DNA of 42,068 nt from Thermoplasmata archaeon (GTDB taxonomy: Archaea > Thermoplasmatota > Thermoplasmata > Lutacidiplasmatales > UBA184). Numbering within the stretch: the first letter of the stretch is position 1; the number at the start of each line of letters is the position of its first letter. Below, in pieces: positions 7,546 to 16,661 of this stretch. The notes beneath the pieces were generated by a model, which saw nothing but the letters and a program-made list of their open reading frames with translations, was not told the origin of the DNA and ran no database searches. The position numbers and the translations under genes were made by a program. The stretch covers positions 1 to 42,068 of the forward strand of contig JAJYEA010000015.1 in the NCBI GenBank assembly GCA_021790425.1, written 5' to 3'.

Positions 7546-10500
7546 TCAGGGAGAAGGTGGATAGGGACCGGGATACATTTCGGGTTGATAGTTTTCCGCT
7601 GGCGGGGGAGTAGAAACGGCCTCGCCCTCCTTCCTCCTCTTGCGCACGACGAACAAGAAGGCAGTGACAGCCACCAGCAGCACTCCGATCATCACGTACC
7701 CAATACTGCCCGACAAACCGGGTGAAGCGGTACTTGGTGGAGGAGAACCAGCCTGGATGGTGATCACGACGGGGTGACTCGGCACCGTCCACCCTTGCAA
7801 GGTGGCATTTACGAAGAGTCTCACGGTTCCGACCGTGCTACCAGCGGTGAAAGTGACAGACGCCCCAGTCCCGCTGATAGAACCCATGGCAGTGGAGGAG
7901 AGGCTCCACGAGTACGAGGTCCCGGTGGGGCAGGCGGTAGTGCACTCTGGGGTGGCCGTGAAGATGACGGCCGCCCCCGTGACTACGGTACCTGACGCGG
8001 GAGAGATGGCAACGGACATCAGTGCGTCCTGAGGAACGCTCACGACCAGGGTGGTGTTGGCGGTCGCCGAGTGGCTCGATGAGTCGTTGACGAAGACTCG
8101 TACCGTGAAGTTCCCTACAGACGTGGGGGCGCAGGCAAGCGAGGAAGTGTTGGCGGTAACGCAACCTGCGGGCAGGCCACTGAAGGCGAAGGAGAGGGTC
8201 CCGGTGCCGCCAGACGCGGTGACATTGAGGAAGGTGACGTTGCCGGTTGCTACGGGGTTGGGGGAGGCGCCGAAAGCCAAAATAACTGGAGAAGGGAGAG
8301 GGCGGACGGTGAGCAGCGTGGTGTCAGTCACGGAGTGACGCGCTGAGTCGTTGACGAAGACACGAACAGTGAAGGAACCAGACACCGTAGATGTGCACTC
8401 GAGCACGGAGACGTTCAGAGTCGTGCAACCGCCAGGCAGGCCCGAGTAGGCATAGCTGAGCGGGGCAGTCCCTCCGGAGGCAACCACGGACAGGTTGGTC
8501 GTGGAACCCAACGTGATAGGGGAGGGGTTGGCATTGAACGAGAAGATGCTGGGATAGCCGCTCGGGACCACGGTGAGGGTCGCGGTTGCGTTGGCGCTGT
8601 GACCCGCCGTGTCGTTCGCGTACGCTCGGATCGTAAAAGTTCCTGTCGTGGTCGGCGTGCAGGACACGGCAGCCTGGTCCGAAGAGACGCATCCCGTGGG
8701 CAGCCCGCTGTAGGTGAAGGCATAGACCCCGGTTCCCCCAGCGACCGACACGATGAACTGCGTCGACTGGCCAAGGGATATGGAAGCGGGGTAGACGACG
8801 AACGAGGAGATCGTTGGGGGGGGGATGGGCGTTCCGAACGACAAAATGGACACGGTGCCCTGATAGAAGTTGGTCGCATAGATGTCGCCGCTGGCGGCAT
8901 CATAGGCCACCCCATCCGTACCCGATCCCAGGGGGAGCACCGCCACGAGACTGTTCGTAGCGTCCGAGTACACGTCCAGCTTGCTGTCGCACTCATCTGC
9001 GACAAGGACCTCGCCCGTGGCTCCATCGTAGGCGATCCCTGCGAAAGGGCCCATTCCTTGCCCCGGGGTTGCCACGACGGAGTCGTTCGCGGCCGATAGG
9101 ACCATCACCGACCCGAAACCGCAGCCTGGGGGAGGAGGGGGCCCACCTGGCTCGGCGGTGAGAAACAGCTCACCCGCACCGCTGTCATATGCCAGCTCCT
9201 CTGCGGTGGCCCCCACAGGGATCGTGGCGACCACGTTGTCCGTGGTGTCCGATATCACGCTGACATTGACCCCATTCGCAACGAAGACCTCACCCTGGGT
9301 GGGGTCGTAGGCCACGCCAGAGGGGGATGCACCCAACGGGATCGTAGCGATCACCGAGTCCGTGGCATCCGAGATGACATCCACCGCCTCCACATCTACC
9401 GACGCGAAGACCTCGCCTCGGGCGGGATCGTAGACCAGCCCTTGCGGATGGCCACCGACCGTCACCGTGGCCGTAACGGTGTTGGTAGCGTCCGAGATAA
9501 CGTTCACGGTGTCTACGCTTCCGTCCGCTTCGAAGACCTCTCCCTTGCCACTGTCGTAGGCAAGAGCATACGGCAATTCGGTCCTCGGGACATCTGTGGA
9601 AAGGTTGTTGGACGTACCCGAGAGGATGCACAGGCACGTGGACACTCCGGCAGGGGAAGCTGCGTTCTGCCCCGCGAGATAGAGGTCGGCCCTACCGGAA
9701 TCGTAGGCAACCGTTCCCGCGTTGGCCCCGATCGGTACGGTCGCCACGGAACTGTCCGACGTATCCGAAACGACACTCAGGTTCTCGGAACTTGGGAGGG
9801 TAGCGTAGACCATCCCTCTCGCGCTGTCGTAGGCGAGCCATGATACCCCGGTCTGGCCGCTGAGGGTGGCCACCACCTTGTTCGTAGCGGACGAAAGCAC
9901 GCTGATGTTGCCGGAGACCTGGTTGGCCACGAATATGTCCGCCCGGGAGGTATCGTCAGCAACCCCCCACGGGGTGCTCCCCACGGGGATGCTCGTTACC
10001 ACGACATCGGACCTCGCGGAGATCACGCTCACATCATCGGACCCAGAGTTCGCGACGAAGACTTCCCCGCTCGCTGGGTCGTACGCCACCCCTACGGGAC
10101 CCTGGCCCACGGGGATCGTAGCGACCACGGTGTTGGAGACGTCCGAGATCACGCTCACGTTCCCCGTACCCTCGTTGGCCACGAAAACCTCCTTCTGGGC
10201 GTAGTCGTACGCCAACCCCGAGGGGGAAGTGCCGACCGGGATCCCCGTGAGCAAGCGGTTCGACGTCGCGGAGATCACGCTCACATTGTTTTCGTTCGCG
10301 ACAAAGACCTCGCCCGTGCCATTGTCGAAGACCGCACTGCCTGGGAAAGAGCGATCGTTAACCGAGGTTACGAGGGTGTTGGTGGCGTCGGAAATCACGC
10401 TCACGTTGCCAGACAACGGGTTACAGATGCCACCACCGCAGGGCAGGTCGGTGTTGGAGACAAAGACCTCCCCGTTCGAGGGATCCACGGCAACTCCATC

Positions 10501-10977
10501 GGCTATCCCTTCGATGGGGATGGTGGCCACGACCGTCCCGGTCAGGTCGGAGACCACGCTCACGGTCTGGGTCCCGATGTCCGTGACGAAGATCTCGGAA
10601 GCATGGCTGTCGTAGGCCACCGCATAAGGTTGCTGCGAGTTGATCCCAAGACCGTTGCCCGACTGAAGAGTGTCGTTCACAAGATAGAGCGTCTTTGACA
10701 CCGTGGGGATCGAGGGGGGGCTAGAAGGCGCCGCCCGGTCGGAGGCCACTCCCTCCGAGGGGGTGCCCGATGGATTGTCCCGGGGCCCACAATCGGAACA
10801 GTGCGCGGGTGACAAGCGGCCGGATGGTGGCGCAAATGAGGCCCTGCCGGCCACCGTCAAGTGCGGAGAGGTTGCCGGATTCGTCCCGATTGCCATCTGG
10901 CCCAAGAACCCCGGTACAGGGAGGAGCATCATGACCACGACAGGCAGTACACGAATCCATCCACCCCCCCTTGCCAT
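7546..10977 (-). CDS. Large surface protein: YVTN propeller, PKD-like repeats, membrane anchor
   Basis: About 1,143 residues from the ATG beginning MARGGGWIRV, matching the signal peptide of the paralogue at 12-965; in-frame ATGs at 10998 and 11109 are alternatives. After the signal peptide and a Pro/Ser-rich linker come about a dozen YVTN propeller repeats (EVFVAN, SVISD-T-N-VVATI). Then come three PKD/Ig-like domains of about 90 residues with the signature Y-S-G-L-P-x-G-C and a second Cys 9-11 residues on, suggesting a disulfide in each. A fourth Ig-like domain, one transmembrane helix (GYVMIGVLLVAVTAFLFVV) and a basic then Pro/Tyr-rich cytoplasmic tail finish the protein. It is probably a glycosylated cell-surface adhesin or S-layer-associated protein. 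It is intact, unlike its two relatives in this window. Confidence 0.85.
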   Translation of the reverse strand: MARGGGWIRVLPVVVMMLLPVPGFLGQMAIGTNPATSPHLTVAGRASFAPPSGRLSPAHCSDCGPRDNPSGTPSEGVASDRAAPSSPPSIPTVSKTLYLVNDTLQSGNGLGINSQQPYAVAYDSHASEIFVTDIGTQTVSVVSDLTGTVVATIPIEGIADGVAVDPSNGEVFVSNTDLPCGGGICNPLSGNVSVISDATNTLVTSVNDRSFPGSAVFDNGTGEVFVANENNVSVISATSNRLLTGIPVGTSPSGLAYDYAQKEVFVANEGTGNVSVISDVSNTVVATIPVGQGPVGVAYDPASGEVFVANSGSDDVSVISARSDVVVTSIPVGSTPWGVADDTSRADIFVANQVSGNISVLSSATNKVVATLSGQTGVSWLAYDSARGMVYATLPSSENLSVVSDTSDSSVATVPIGANAGTVAYDSGRADLYLAGQNAASPAGVSTCLCILSGTSNNLSTDVPRTELPYALAYDSGKGEVFEADGSVDTVNVISDATNTVTATVTVGGHPQGLVYDPARGEVFASVDVEAVDVISDATDSVIATIPLGASPSGVAYDPTQGEVFVANGVNVSVISDTTDNVVATIPVGATAEELAYDSGAGELFLTAEPGGPPPPPGCGFGSVMVLSAANDSVVATPGQGMGPFAGIAYDGATGEVLVADECDSKLDVYSDATNSLVAVLPLGSGTDGVAYDAASGDIYATNFYQGTVSILSFGTPIPPPTISSFVVYPASISLGQSTQFIVSVAGGTGVYAFTYSGLPTGCVSSDQAAVSCTPTTTGTFTIRAYANDTAGHSANATATLTVVPSGYPSIFSFNANPSPITLGSTTNLSVVASGGTAPLSYAYSGLPGGCTTLNVSVLECTSTVSGSFTVRVFVNDSARHSVTDTTLLTVRPLPSPVILAFGASPNPVATGNVTFLNVTASGGTGTLSFAFSGLPAGCVTANTSSLACAPTSVGNFTVRVFVNDSSSHSATANTTLVVSVPQDALMSVAISPASGTVVTGAAVIFTATPECTTACPTGTSYSWSLSSTAMGSISGTGASVTFTAGSTVGTVRLFVNATLQGWTVPSHPVVITIQAGSPPPSTASPGLSGSIGYVMIGVLLVAVTAFLFVVRKRRKEGEAVSTPPPAENYQPEMYPGPYPPSP

Positions 10978-11301
10978 GCGACCAGTGAAGATTCCCATAT
11001 TGAAAGAGATTGTGGTTGTGCGGGTAGCGCCCCCCCACGCCCAAGAGGCACCCGACTCAGACACTTTCCTCCTCGTGGGGACCTCAAGGGAGGTCTTGTA
11101 GCTCGGCATGGAGGGTGGGCGACCCTTCGGGTCGATTCAAATCCGATAGCCTCAGCGCAAGAATGTCTCTCGGCACCGATCCAGGGGAGGGATGTCCGTG
11201 GTCACCAGGGACGATGGGGGACATTTCCGACCACAGTGGGTGTAGGGTCCCTGCGGAGTCCAGTGGCCACGGGTTACTCCCGCTCGGCGTCGGCGGACCG
11301 T

Positions 11302-12147
11302 TCAGGCGACCGGCTGAGTGTCCTGTACGACCGCACAGGAGAGCGCGCCGGTTCCCCCTATGCTGTATCCTCCCTGTTGGTTCACCACGGCGCCCATATA
11401 GACCCCGGTGCCGATGGCCATGACCGCCTTCACCTCGAGAAGCACCGACACCAAGTGGATGATGTGGGGGAAAGGAGAGGCGCGGGAGACCATCGATATG
11501 TCGTAGGTCATCCCGGCGAACCCGTCGTGCTTCGCTTGGAGGACCGGCCTCCCGGAGCCATCCAGCAGTCCAAGTGCGTGGGTAACCAAGACCGAGGAGA
11601 TCGAGGGAGGGGTGACGCGGCTGACCAGGGTTCCGGCGGGGAACGTCAGACCCTCGTCCGTGAGAGGGTAGTGGGGAGAGACCGGGAAACCCACCGCGGT
11701 CCGGGTGACCAAAAGGGGTTGCCCCGTGAGGCTCAAGAAGGTGGAGACGGAGTGGCGTAAGCCACGCGGGGGATCAGACCACCCTGCGCGGGGGGAGAGG
11801 GGAAAATTCGGCACCGGGTTCCCCGAAAGGTCGGTCATGAGAACATCGCGGGAGAGGGTGCCGAGGTCCCTCCCCGCGGGTCCGACCACCCGGTAGGCTC
11901 CCGAGGAGTGGACCGGGAACCCCGAGGCGTTGGTGAGGCCCCAATATCCGACCGACAACGGCTGGATGGTCAGTTGGGGGACCTTCTTCCCGTCCAACAG
12001 TTCGTATTGGAACCCCGAATGCCGGAAGAGGGGTGCCGCAAGCCGGAACGCGGGAGTCTGCCCGAGAAGATTGTCGTAGGGGGAAATGTCGGGGAGGTTT
12101 CCTCCCGACGGAAGCGGGCCCGGTCCACCCATGCTCTCCCGATGCAC
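11302..12147 (-). CDS. Protein of unknown function
   Basis: A 281-residue frame with GTG start (an ATG, MGGPGPLPSGG, follows five codons later). It reads as protein throughout: many beta-strand stretches such as GLTNASGFPVHSSGAYRVVG and VLMTDLSGNPVPNFPL, and a hydrophobic C-terminal part (HIIHLVSVLLEVKAVMAIGTG) that could pack as a helix. Two N-x-S sites occur, but there is no signal peptide. I recognise no family. The 190 bases between its end and the start of the 7546-10977 gene region hold nothing I can identify. Confidence 0.55.
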   Translation of the reverse strand: MHRESMGGPGPLPSGGNLPDISPYDNLLGQTPAFRLAAPLFRHSGFQYELLDGKKVPQLTIQPLSVGYWGLTNASGFPVHSSGAYRVVGPAGRDLGTLSRDVLMTDLSGNPVPNFPLSPRAGWSDPPRGLRHSVSTFLSLTGQPLLVTRTAVGFPVSPHYPLTDEGLTFPAGTLVSRVTPPSISSVLVTHALGLLDGSGRPVLQAKHDGFAGMTYDISMVSRASPFPHIIHLVSVLLEVKAVMAIGTGVYMGAVVNQQGGYSIGGTGALSCAVVQDTQPVA

Positions 12148-12266
12148 GGGACCGCCTTAACGTTGGAGGTCTCCGAGGGGCGAGTCTCACGTCAGGCAGG
12201 GCCACGATGGCGTTCCCGGCCAACTATCTAGTCCATTCCTGAAAGGGCATAGGTTCCTCGCGGACC

Positions 12267-12515
12267 CTATGCGACCCACATCTGCCCAAGTCGGCCCGCC
12301 AATGACCCTGCCTTTTCACCAACGGATAGGGGGTGCCCTCCCACCCAATAAGTCTTGAGGTAGGGGTCCACCCGGTCGAAACGAGGGTCTCGGACCAACG
12401 TGATCGTTTCACCTGCCCTAGTCACGGCGTAGGCACACGTTGGGTGCGGCCAGGGCGTCACCCCATCCACCATACCGCCTATGCCCAGTGATGGACCCCT
12501 TCGGGGGGATTTCAT
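12267..12515 (-). CDS. Possible small protein, unknown
   Basis: An 82-residue frame, ATG start, reading VTRAGETITLVRDPRFDRVD and KTYWVGGHPLSVGEKAGS, which looks protein-like. It has no recognisable family and may be the remnant of a longer gene. The rest of 12148-12544 shows no other candidate. Confidence 0.35.
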   Translation of the reverse strand: MKSPRRGPSLGIGGMVDGVTPWPHPTCAYAVTRAGETITLVRDPRFDRVDPYLKTYWVGGHPLSVGEKAGSLAGRLGQMWVA

Positions 12516-12544
12516 CGAGCCAAAGGGTCGGAACGTCTTTCTTC

Positions 12545-13109
12545 ATGCACGCCATCCTTGGGTCCGTGGTTTATTCCCAGGAACGGCCGGGTAGACTACT
12601 CATTGCAGTCGCAATCGCCATCCTGTTCCTCCTGCCGGGATTGGGCCCCGAGAAGGGGAAAGTCTACACCACCTGCAACGAACCCATGGCACCAGAACAA
12701 TGTCGGGGCGTTGGCAAGCCTCTCCCCCAACGTGCCTTCTTCGCAGACTGCGACAACCTGCCTGGGTCAGGCGAACGCGACCCTCTGTTTGCAAGACGGC
12801 ACATTCCTGTCAGGTAACAACTCGGACCTATGCGAAGGATCGCAACCCTTTCCTGGGGTCGCGATCTACGACCCAGCCAGCGGCGACGTCTACGTAACCA
12901 ACTCGGGCAACAACGTCAGGGTGATCTCCGGTACCACGGGTCGGCGGATAACCAACATAACCGTTCCCGTCCCTCCGATGGACTCTCCCATCGTCTCGTT
13001 GGCCTACGATTCCGCCAACGACGACATCTACGTTAGCCAGTTCGGTGGAGCCAATGTCAGCGTAATTTCGGGGGCAAGCAACACGGTGGAGTGTGTTGTC
13101 CTAAATTGA
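12545..13109 (+). pseudogene. Broken YVTN propeller surface protein
   Basis: Two frames must be joined to read this gene. The ATG at 12545 opens MHAILGSVVYSQERPGRLLI and a hydrophobic signal peptide (IAVAIAILFLLPGL), followed by about 20 residues up to MAPEQ. From about 12690 the sensible sequence moves to the next frame (NNVGALASLSPN, then IYDPASGDVYVTNSGNNVRV and AYDSANDDIYVSQFGGANVS, two propeller repeats). The frame then stops at 13109, after only about two of the usual several repeats and without any membrane anchor. A frameshift plus 3' truncation indicates a pseudogene related to the proteins at 12-965 and 7546-10977. Confidence 0.65.
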
Positions 13110-13121
13110 AGTGGGCGACTT

Positions 13122-13346
13122 GTGCCTCGAGCCGTTGGTGACATGGGTGCACTGGGCGTCTCGGTGGGGTTACTCTCGTTTGGGTTACTGCTCTACGCCC
13201 TGGAGCGTCGCTACCCGCGGCCTCCGGAGAGTCTTGGTGCACCCCGGGTATGGAGGTGGTCTCTCCCGCCTCCTCTTGGACCAGAAGATCGTCGTGCCCT
13301 TCTGGGCTTGGCCCGGACTGGAGCGAGTGTCCTCGCCACCCTCTGA
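13122..13346 (+). CDS. Possible small single-pass membrane protein
   Basis: A 74-residue frame with GTG start (ATG at 13143 also possible). One hydrophobic helix (GALGVSVGLLSFGLLLYAL) is followed by a basic, Pro-rich tail. It starts 13 bases after the broken propeller gene. No family recognised and it may not be expressed. Confidence 0.35.
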   Translation: MPRAVGDMGALGVSVGLLSFGLLLYALERRYPRPPESLGAPRVWRWSLPPPLGPEDRRALLGLARTGASVLATL

Positions 13347-13472
13347 TGGCTGTGGCTCAATCCGGCGAAGACGTAACTGCGGAGGGCAGGCATGGTCATG
13401 CCGCTATCCCTGGGCCGGGATCGGGTACGCAAAGTCTTTTCGGCATTGGGACCTTTATCACCTTCAAGCCCT

Positions 13473-14558
13473 ATGGCGACCTACGCGAACGACACAGTAC
13501 CGGGGACAACTAGGTTCTATCTCGTAAGGGCAGGCCCCGCCGTTGCCGTGGTCTACGCGGTGTATGCATGGTTGACTCGCCCTTTGTACCCCAACGTCGC
13601 AATGTGGTCCACCTACGCCGTGGTAGTGGGGGTTTCCCTGATCCTTATGCTCTTGGTAGGAAGTCGCACTGCAGTTGCCAGCTCTCGACGCAGGACGGGC
13701 GACCCTCTCGAAATCGAGGCGGACCACCTCGCCTTCTGGGGTGAGCCCACTCCGCCATCTTCCGTGAAGGAGCGAACAGTCGTGATGTTTTCCCAGATCT
13801 TGGCGGTGAATCCCGGTGGCCTATCCAAACCCAATGTGGTCTGGCATGAGGGAAAGTCACCACCCCACGGACTCAAAGGATACCGGGCGACCCTCCTGAC
13901 CCCGGAAAATGCCCGGATGCTCCGTCATGCGTGGGAGAACTGGAAGACAGGGCAGGATCTGCCATCGCTCTCAGGGACGCCCCTTCCTGGCACAATCACC
14001 TACAATCTTGCGACAAGCTCGGGTGGGACACCGCACTCGCTCCGGTTAAATGTCGGGCGGGCGATCATGGTTGGAATGGGTTTGGCGGTGATTGCACTTT
14101 GGCCAGCGCTAGTGGGGCCCTCTCGCTTCCTCCTTTGGAATGGGGATGCATTGAGCCTGGGAATGCTGTTCCTCGGCCAGGGAATCCTCACCGCGATAGG
14201 CGTTCTTATCATCTGGATGTTTGGGGTACGAATGAGACAAGGTGCCGGGATTCTCGAGGTCCGGGACGACGGCATTCGTTTGCTCTACTCGCACGGAAAG
14301 GTTCAGTGGATTCCCTGGGCGAGTGAGGGTACACTATTCACACTGAAGGACGGGCGAAAGATGCCCTTCCATGTTGGTAGCGGCTTCATGATTGAGACGA
14401 CCGCAAGCCCCGAAACCGGGATTCCAGAGCAGGCCTTTGAGACCATTCTCCAACGGGCCACTTCCAAGGGGTGCACGGTGATGCGACGTGTTCACACCGC
14501 ATCGGATGAGAATGGCAACAAGTGGGGCGAGTGGACATCACTAACTGTCGAACGGTAG
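13473..14558 (+). CDS. Membrane protein with duplicated two-helix plus PH-like modules
   Basis: A 361-residue protein from the ATG beginning MATYANDTVPG; the frame is open further upstream without protein-like sequence. Two modules in tandem: helices at about 20-37 and 48-65 with a soluble region (PLEIEADHLAFWGEP, NVVWHEGK), then helices at about 200-218 and 232-255 with a second soluble region (ILEVRDDGIRLLYSHGKVQW, WASEGTLFTL). Each soluble region carries the strand-D-G-strand-W pattern seen in 2259-2849 and 6851-7369, so this is probably a fusion or internal duplication within that family. Function unknown. Confidence 0.65.
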   Translation: MATYANDTVPGTTRFYLVRAGPAVAVVYAVYAWLTRPLYPNVAMWSTYAVVVGVSLILMLLVGSRTAVASSRRRTGDPLEIEADHLAFWGEPTPPSSVKERTVVMFSQILAVNPGGLSKPNVVWHEGKSPPHGLKGYRATLLTPENARMLRHAWENWKTGQDLPSLSGTPLPGTITYNLATSSGGTPHSLRLNVGRAIMVGMGLAVIALWPALVGPSRFLLWNGDALSLGMLFLGQGILTAIGVLIIWMFGVRMRQGAGILEVRDDGIRLLYSHGKVQWIPWASEGTLFTLKDGRKMPFHVGSGFMIETTASPETGIPEQAFETILQRATSKGCTVMRRVHTASDENGNKWGEWTSLTVER

Positions 14559-14601
14559 GCAGTGGCAGGGCTGGCGGACCTGCCCCGATCGCTTGAAAAC
14601 T

Positions 14602-14750
14602 ACCCGATTCGGCCCGTCAAAACCCCCACTTTTGCGCCGGTGAGTTGGGGGGGGTACCCCCAGCAAGGGGGTCGTCGGGGAGGGGGGGTGGCGCTCACAA
14701 GTCCGGGAGTGTCGACCTTTTTGACCCCCCGGGGTCCGCGGGATCTGGGC
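14602..14750 (-). repeat. Dispersed G/C-rich intergenic repeat, copy B
   Basis: The longest copy and very close to copy A at 3584-3727: both contain CCCCACTTTT, a G8-TA-C5 inverted repeat, GACCTTTTTGACCCCC and CCGGGGTCCGCGGGATCTGGGC in the same order and spacing. It lies between two convergent genes and ends eight bases before the 3' end of the minus-strand gene at 14758. Copies A, B and C all sit just past the 3' end of a minus-strand gene. Confidence 0.75.
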
Positions 14751-14757
14751 ATGCCTT

Positions 14758-15024
14758 TCAGTCAGTTTGCCGGTGACGCTCTCGGGTGCTCAATCCGTAG
14801 GCGGCGGCCAAGACGACAACACCGCCCACGATGAGGACCAACTCTGCTGCCCAGGGTAGCAAGCAAGTCGAGTTGCAGACTGCCCCGTGGGTGGAGGTGC
14901 CACCGACAGTGAGGTAGGAAACAAGGAATGCCCCAAGGAACGCCGTCGCGATGAGTATCACTCCAACAACTGTCAATGGGGCATCCATCCGGCGGGTGGC
15001 CTTGACAGTCGTCAGCTTTGACAT
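14758..15024 (-). CDS. Small two-helix membrane protein, unknown
   Basis: An 88-residue protein from the ATG beginning MSKLTTVKATRRMDAP. Two hydrophobic segments (VVGVILIATAFLGAFLVSYL and LVLIVGGVVVLAAAYGL) flank an extracellular loop with two Cys and N-S-T. A charged tail ends the protein. No family recognised. Its 3' end abuts repeat copy B. Confidence 0.5.
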   Translation of the reverse strand: MSKLTTVKATRRMDAPLTVVGVILIATAFLGAFLVSYLTVGGTSTHGAVCNSTCLLPWAAELVLIVGGVVVLAAAYGLSTRERHRQTD

Positions 15025-15108
15025 TGGGCGTAGAATACCATCGAAACACAAAAAGCACTCCTAATGCGGAGGGCCTCGTCCTCGATGAGCCCCATTGTGC
15101 TCAAGGGG

Positions 15109-15247
15109 CCGAATATGGCCGGTCGCAAACCTCTCTTTTGCGCCGGCGGAAGAGATGTCACCTTGGTTGGGGGCTCGACGGCGAAAAAGAGGCTATCCCG
15201 GTTAGAAGGGTGTCGATCGCTTTGAGCTCCCCCGGGGTCCTAGGGAG
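15109..15247 (-). repeat. Dispersed G/C-rich intergenic repeat, degenerate copy C
   Basis: Only the two ends match copies A and B well: CCGAAT-x-GGCCGGTCG followed by CTTTTGCGCCGG, and later GGGTGTCGA-x-CGCTTTGA followed by CCCCCGGGGTCC. The middle, including the G/C inverted repeat, has diverged. It lies 40 bases beyond the 3' end of the minus-strand gene at 15287-16213, in the same orientation as the other copies. Confidence 0.5.
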
Positions 15248-15286
15248 CAGGTCAGGGGTTTCGGACGATCCAGCTATTCCGGACCG

Positions 15287-16213
15287 TCATGGCAATGGAT
15301 TCGAGATTACTGCCCAGAATGCGTAGAGGGCCAGACCGGCGAGGACGAGCCATACCATCGTTGCCGCAAAGAATGTAGCAGGAACCCGCTCTCTCCGCGA
15401 TCGGGATCTGAGCAGCAATACGCAGCAAGTTACGAGGTCGACAGCAGCGATACCTAGGGGGAGTATCAAGGCACTGAGAAGGGTGACGTCTCCCCATCCA
15501 GGCGGGGAACAAGGGGCTAGACACCCTGACACCTGCCCGTACAGGGCTCCGACAAAGAGAATGGACTCCGCCGTTAGAGAGTACCACCAGAACCTTTCGA
15601 ACCATAGAAAGTTGAGTGAGGAGTGCCAGAGCCCCTCGAAAGAATAGAGCGGAAAGTCCGGTTTCCTCCACTCGGCGTATGCGGTCACGGCGATCGCACC
15701 CCCCAAGAGTGTCCCCGAAACGACGAGTAGCGGTTCGGAGGATGCGATCACACGCTTCACCGCAATCGTAGATGCCCACGCCCCCCACATGACCGTGTTC
15801 GCGTCGAGAAACGCGATGAAGCTGAGGAGCCATGCGAGCCACATTCCGAGGAAAAGGACACCAACCACTTTCGAGTGGGCATCCGCCCGCGTTGGCGGGG
15901 TGCTGGGCACGCTTGAGTTTTGGTCGCCATCAGGCTGCGCCGCGGCCACGCCCTCTGCCAAGCCAGAACCGCGGTCGACCCTTGACTGACTCGACCTCTT
16001 CAGTTCAGGTCGCACCTCCGTAAGGTAGATGTAAGACAAGAACGCGGCCACACCAAGGACAGGTGCCAAGGCCACCGCCAAGGGTGTGTCGGAAAGAATG
16101 AAAAAGAAGGTCAGTACAAACGCGGCAGACAGCAGAACGGCCGCGAAGCTGTTGTAGGCCTTCACGAGTGGCCGGGTCTCTTGTCTTCTCCAAACCGGAA
16201 AATCACTGGTCAT
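15287..16213 (-). CDS. Multi-pass membrane protein, unknown
   Basis: A 308-residue protein with ATG start and about seven transmembrane helices: two at about 22-42 and 44-65, a polar Ser/Pro-rich linker (75-112), then helices around 116-137, 155-175, 195-215, 232-258 and 280-300. Loops contain several Cys (GCLAPCSPPG) and aromatic runs (FERFWWYSL). No transporter or enzyme signature seen. It has no close neighbour in operon distance, so context gives no clue. Confidence 0.6.
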   Translation of the reverse strand: MTSDFPVWRRQETRPLVKAYNSFAAVLLSAAFVLTFFFILSDTPLAVALAPVLGVAAFLSYIYLTEVRPELKRSSQSRVDRGSGLAEGVAAAQPDGDQNSSVPSTPPTRADAHSKVVGVLFLGMWLAWLLSFIAFLDANTVMWGAWASTIAVKRVIASSEPLLVVSGTLLGGAIAVTAYAEWRKPDFPLYSFEGLWHSSLNFLWFERFWWYSLTAESILFVGALYGQVSGCLAPCSPPGWGDVTLLSALILPLGIAAVDLVTCCVLLLRSRSRRERVPATFFAATMVWLVLAGLALYAFWAVISNPLP

Positions 16214-16661
16214 GATTCCGCCTCAGGTGACTTGGTCCCCCACGACGACAGTCTACGGCGACATCCCCTTCCGTACAATTCCCTGGATGTACAATCCATT
16301 TGGAAGAGAAAAACATGTTGGGGCCACTCCTTGATCCGTAACCACCCAAGTCGACCCTCCAGAGAGGTTCAGCATGCGGCGCTGACCGACTGAAACTTGG
16401 AGGTGGTGCGAAAGGCTTGACGAGTCCGTGACCCATCAAGATTCTTGGCCCCGGGCAGGCTAGTCATTCTGCCGGGGCAAGGCTAGCAACAGAGTCACTT
16501 CTTTTACAGTCGCACCGTGGATGGGGAACCACTGGAGTTCATGCGGCCTCGAACTCTTGTATGGATGACTCTCCGAGTTATCCGTCCAAGACGCCGCCCC
16601 GAGCATGACTCCCCCGTTCCTTCGCGACCGCTTATGGGCGAGCGAGCATTCGCGCCCCCAG
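16214..16661. other. Gene-free stretch with one hairpin
   Basis: No convincing gene in 448 bases. A GCCCCGG(G)CAG / CTGCCGGGGC stem of ten pairs with one bulged base and a ten-base loop lies at 16448-16478 but lacks a T tract. GTACAAT occurs twice, at about 16274 and 16290. A CTTATG box at 16631-16636 fits a leaderless promoter for the gene starting at 16662. Confidence 0.35.

Noticed and set aside
11131-11160. A tRNA T-arm-like stretch around GATTCAAATCC
   Set aside because: No acceptor stem, D-arm or anticodon arm can be built around it on either strand.
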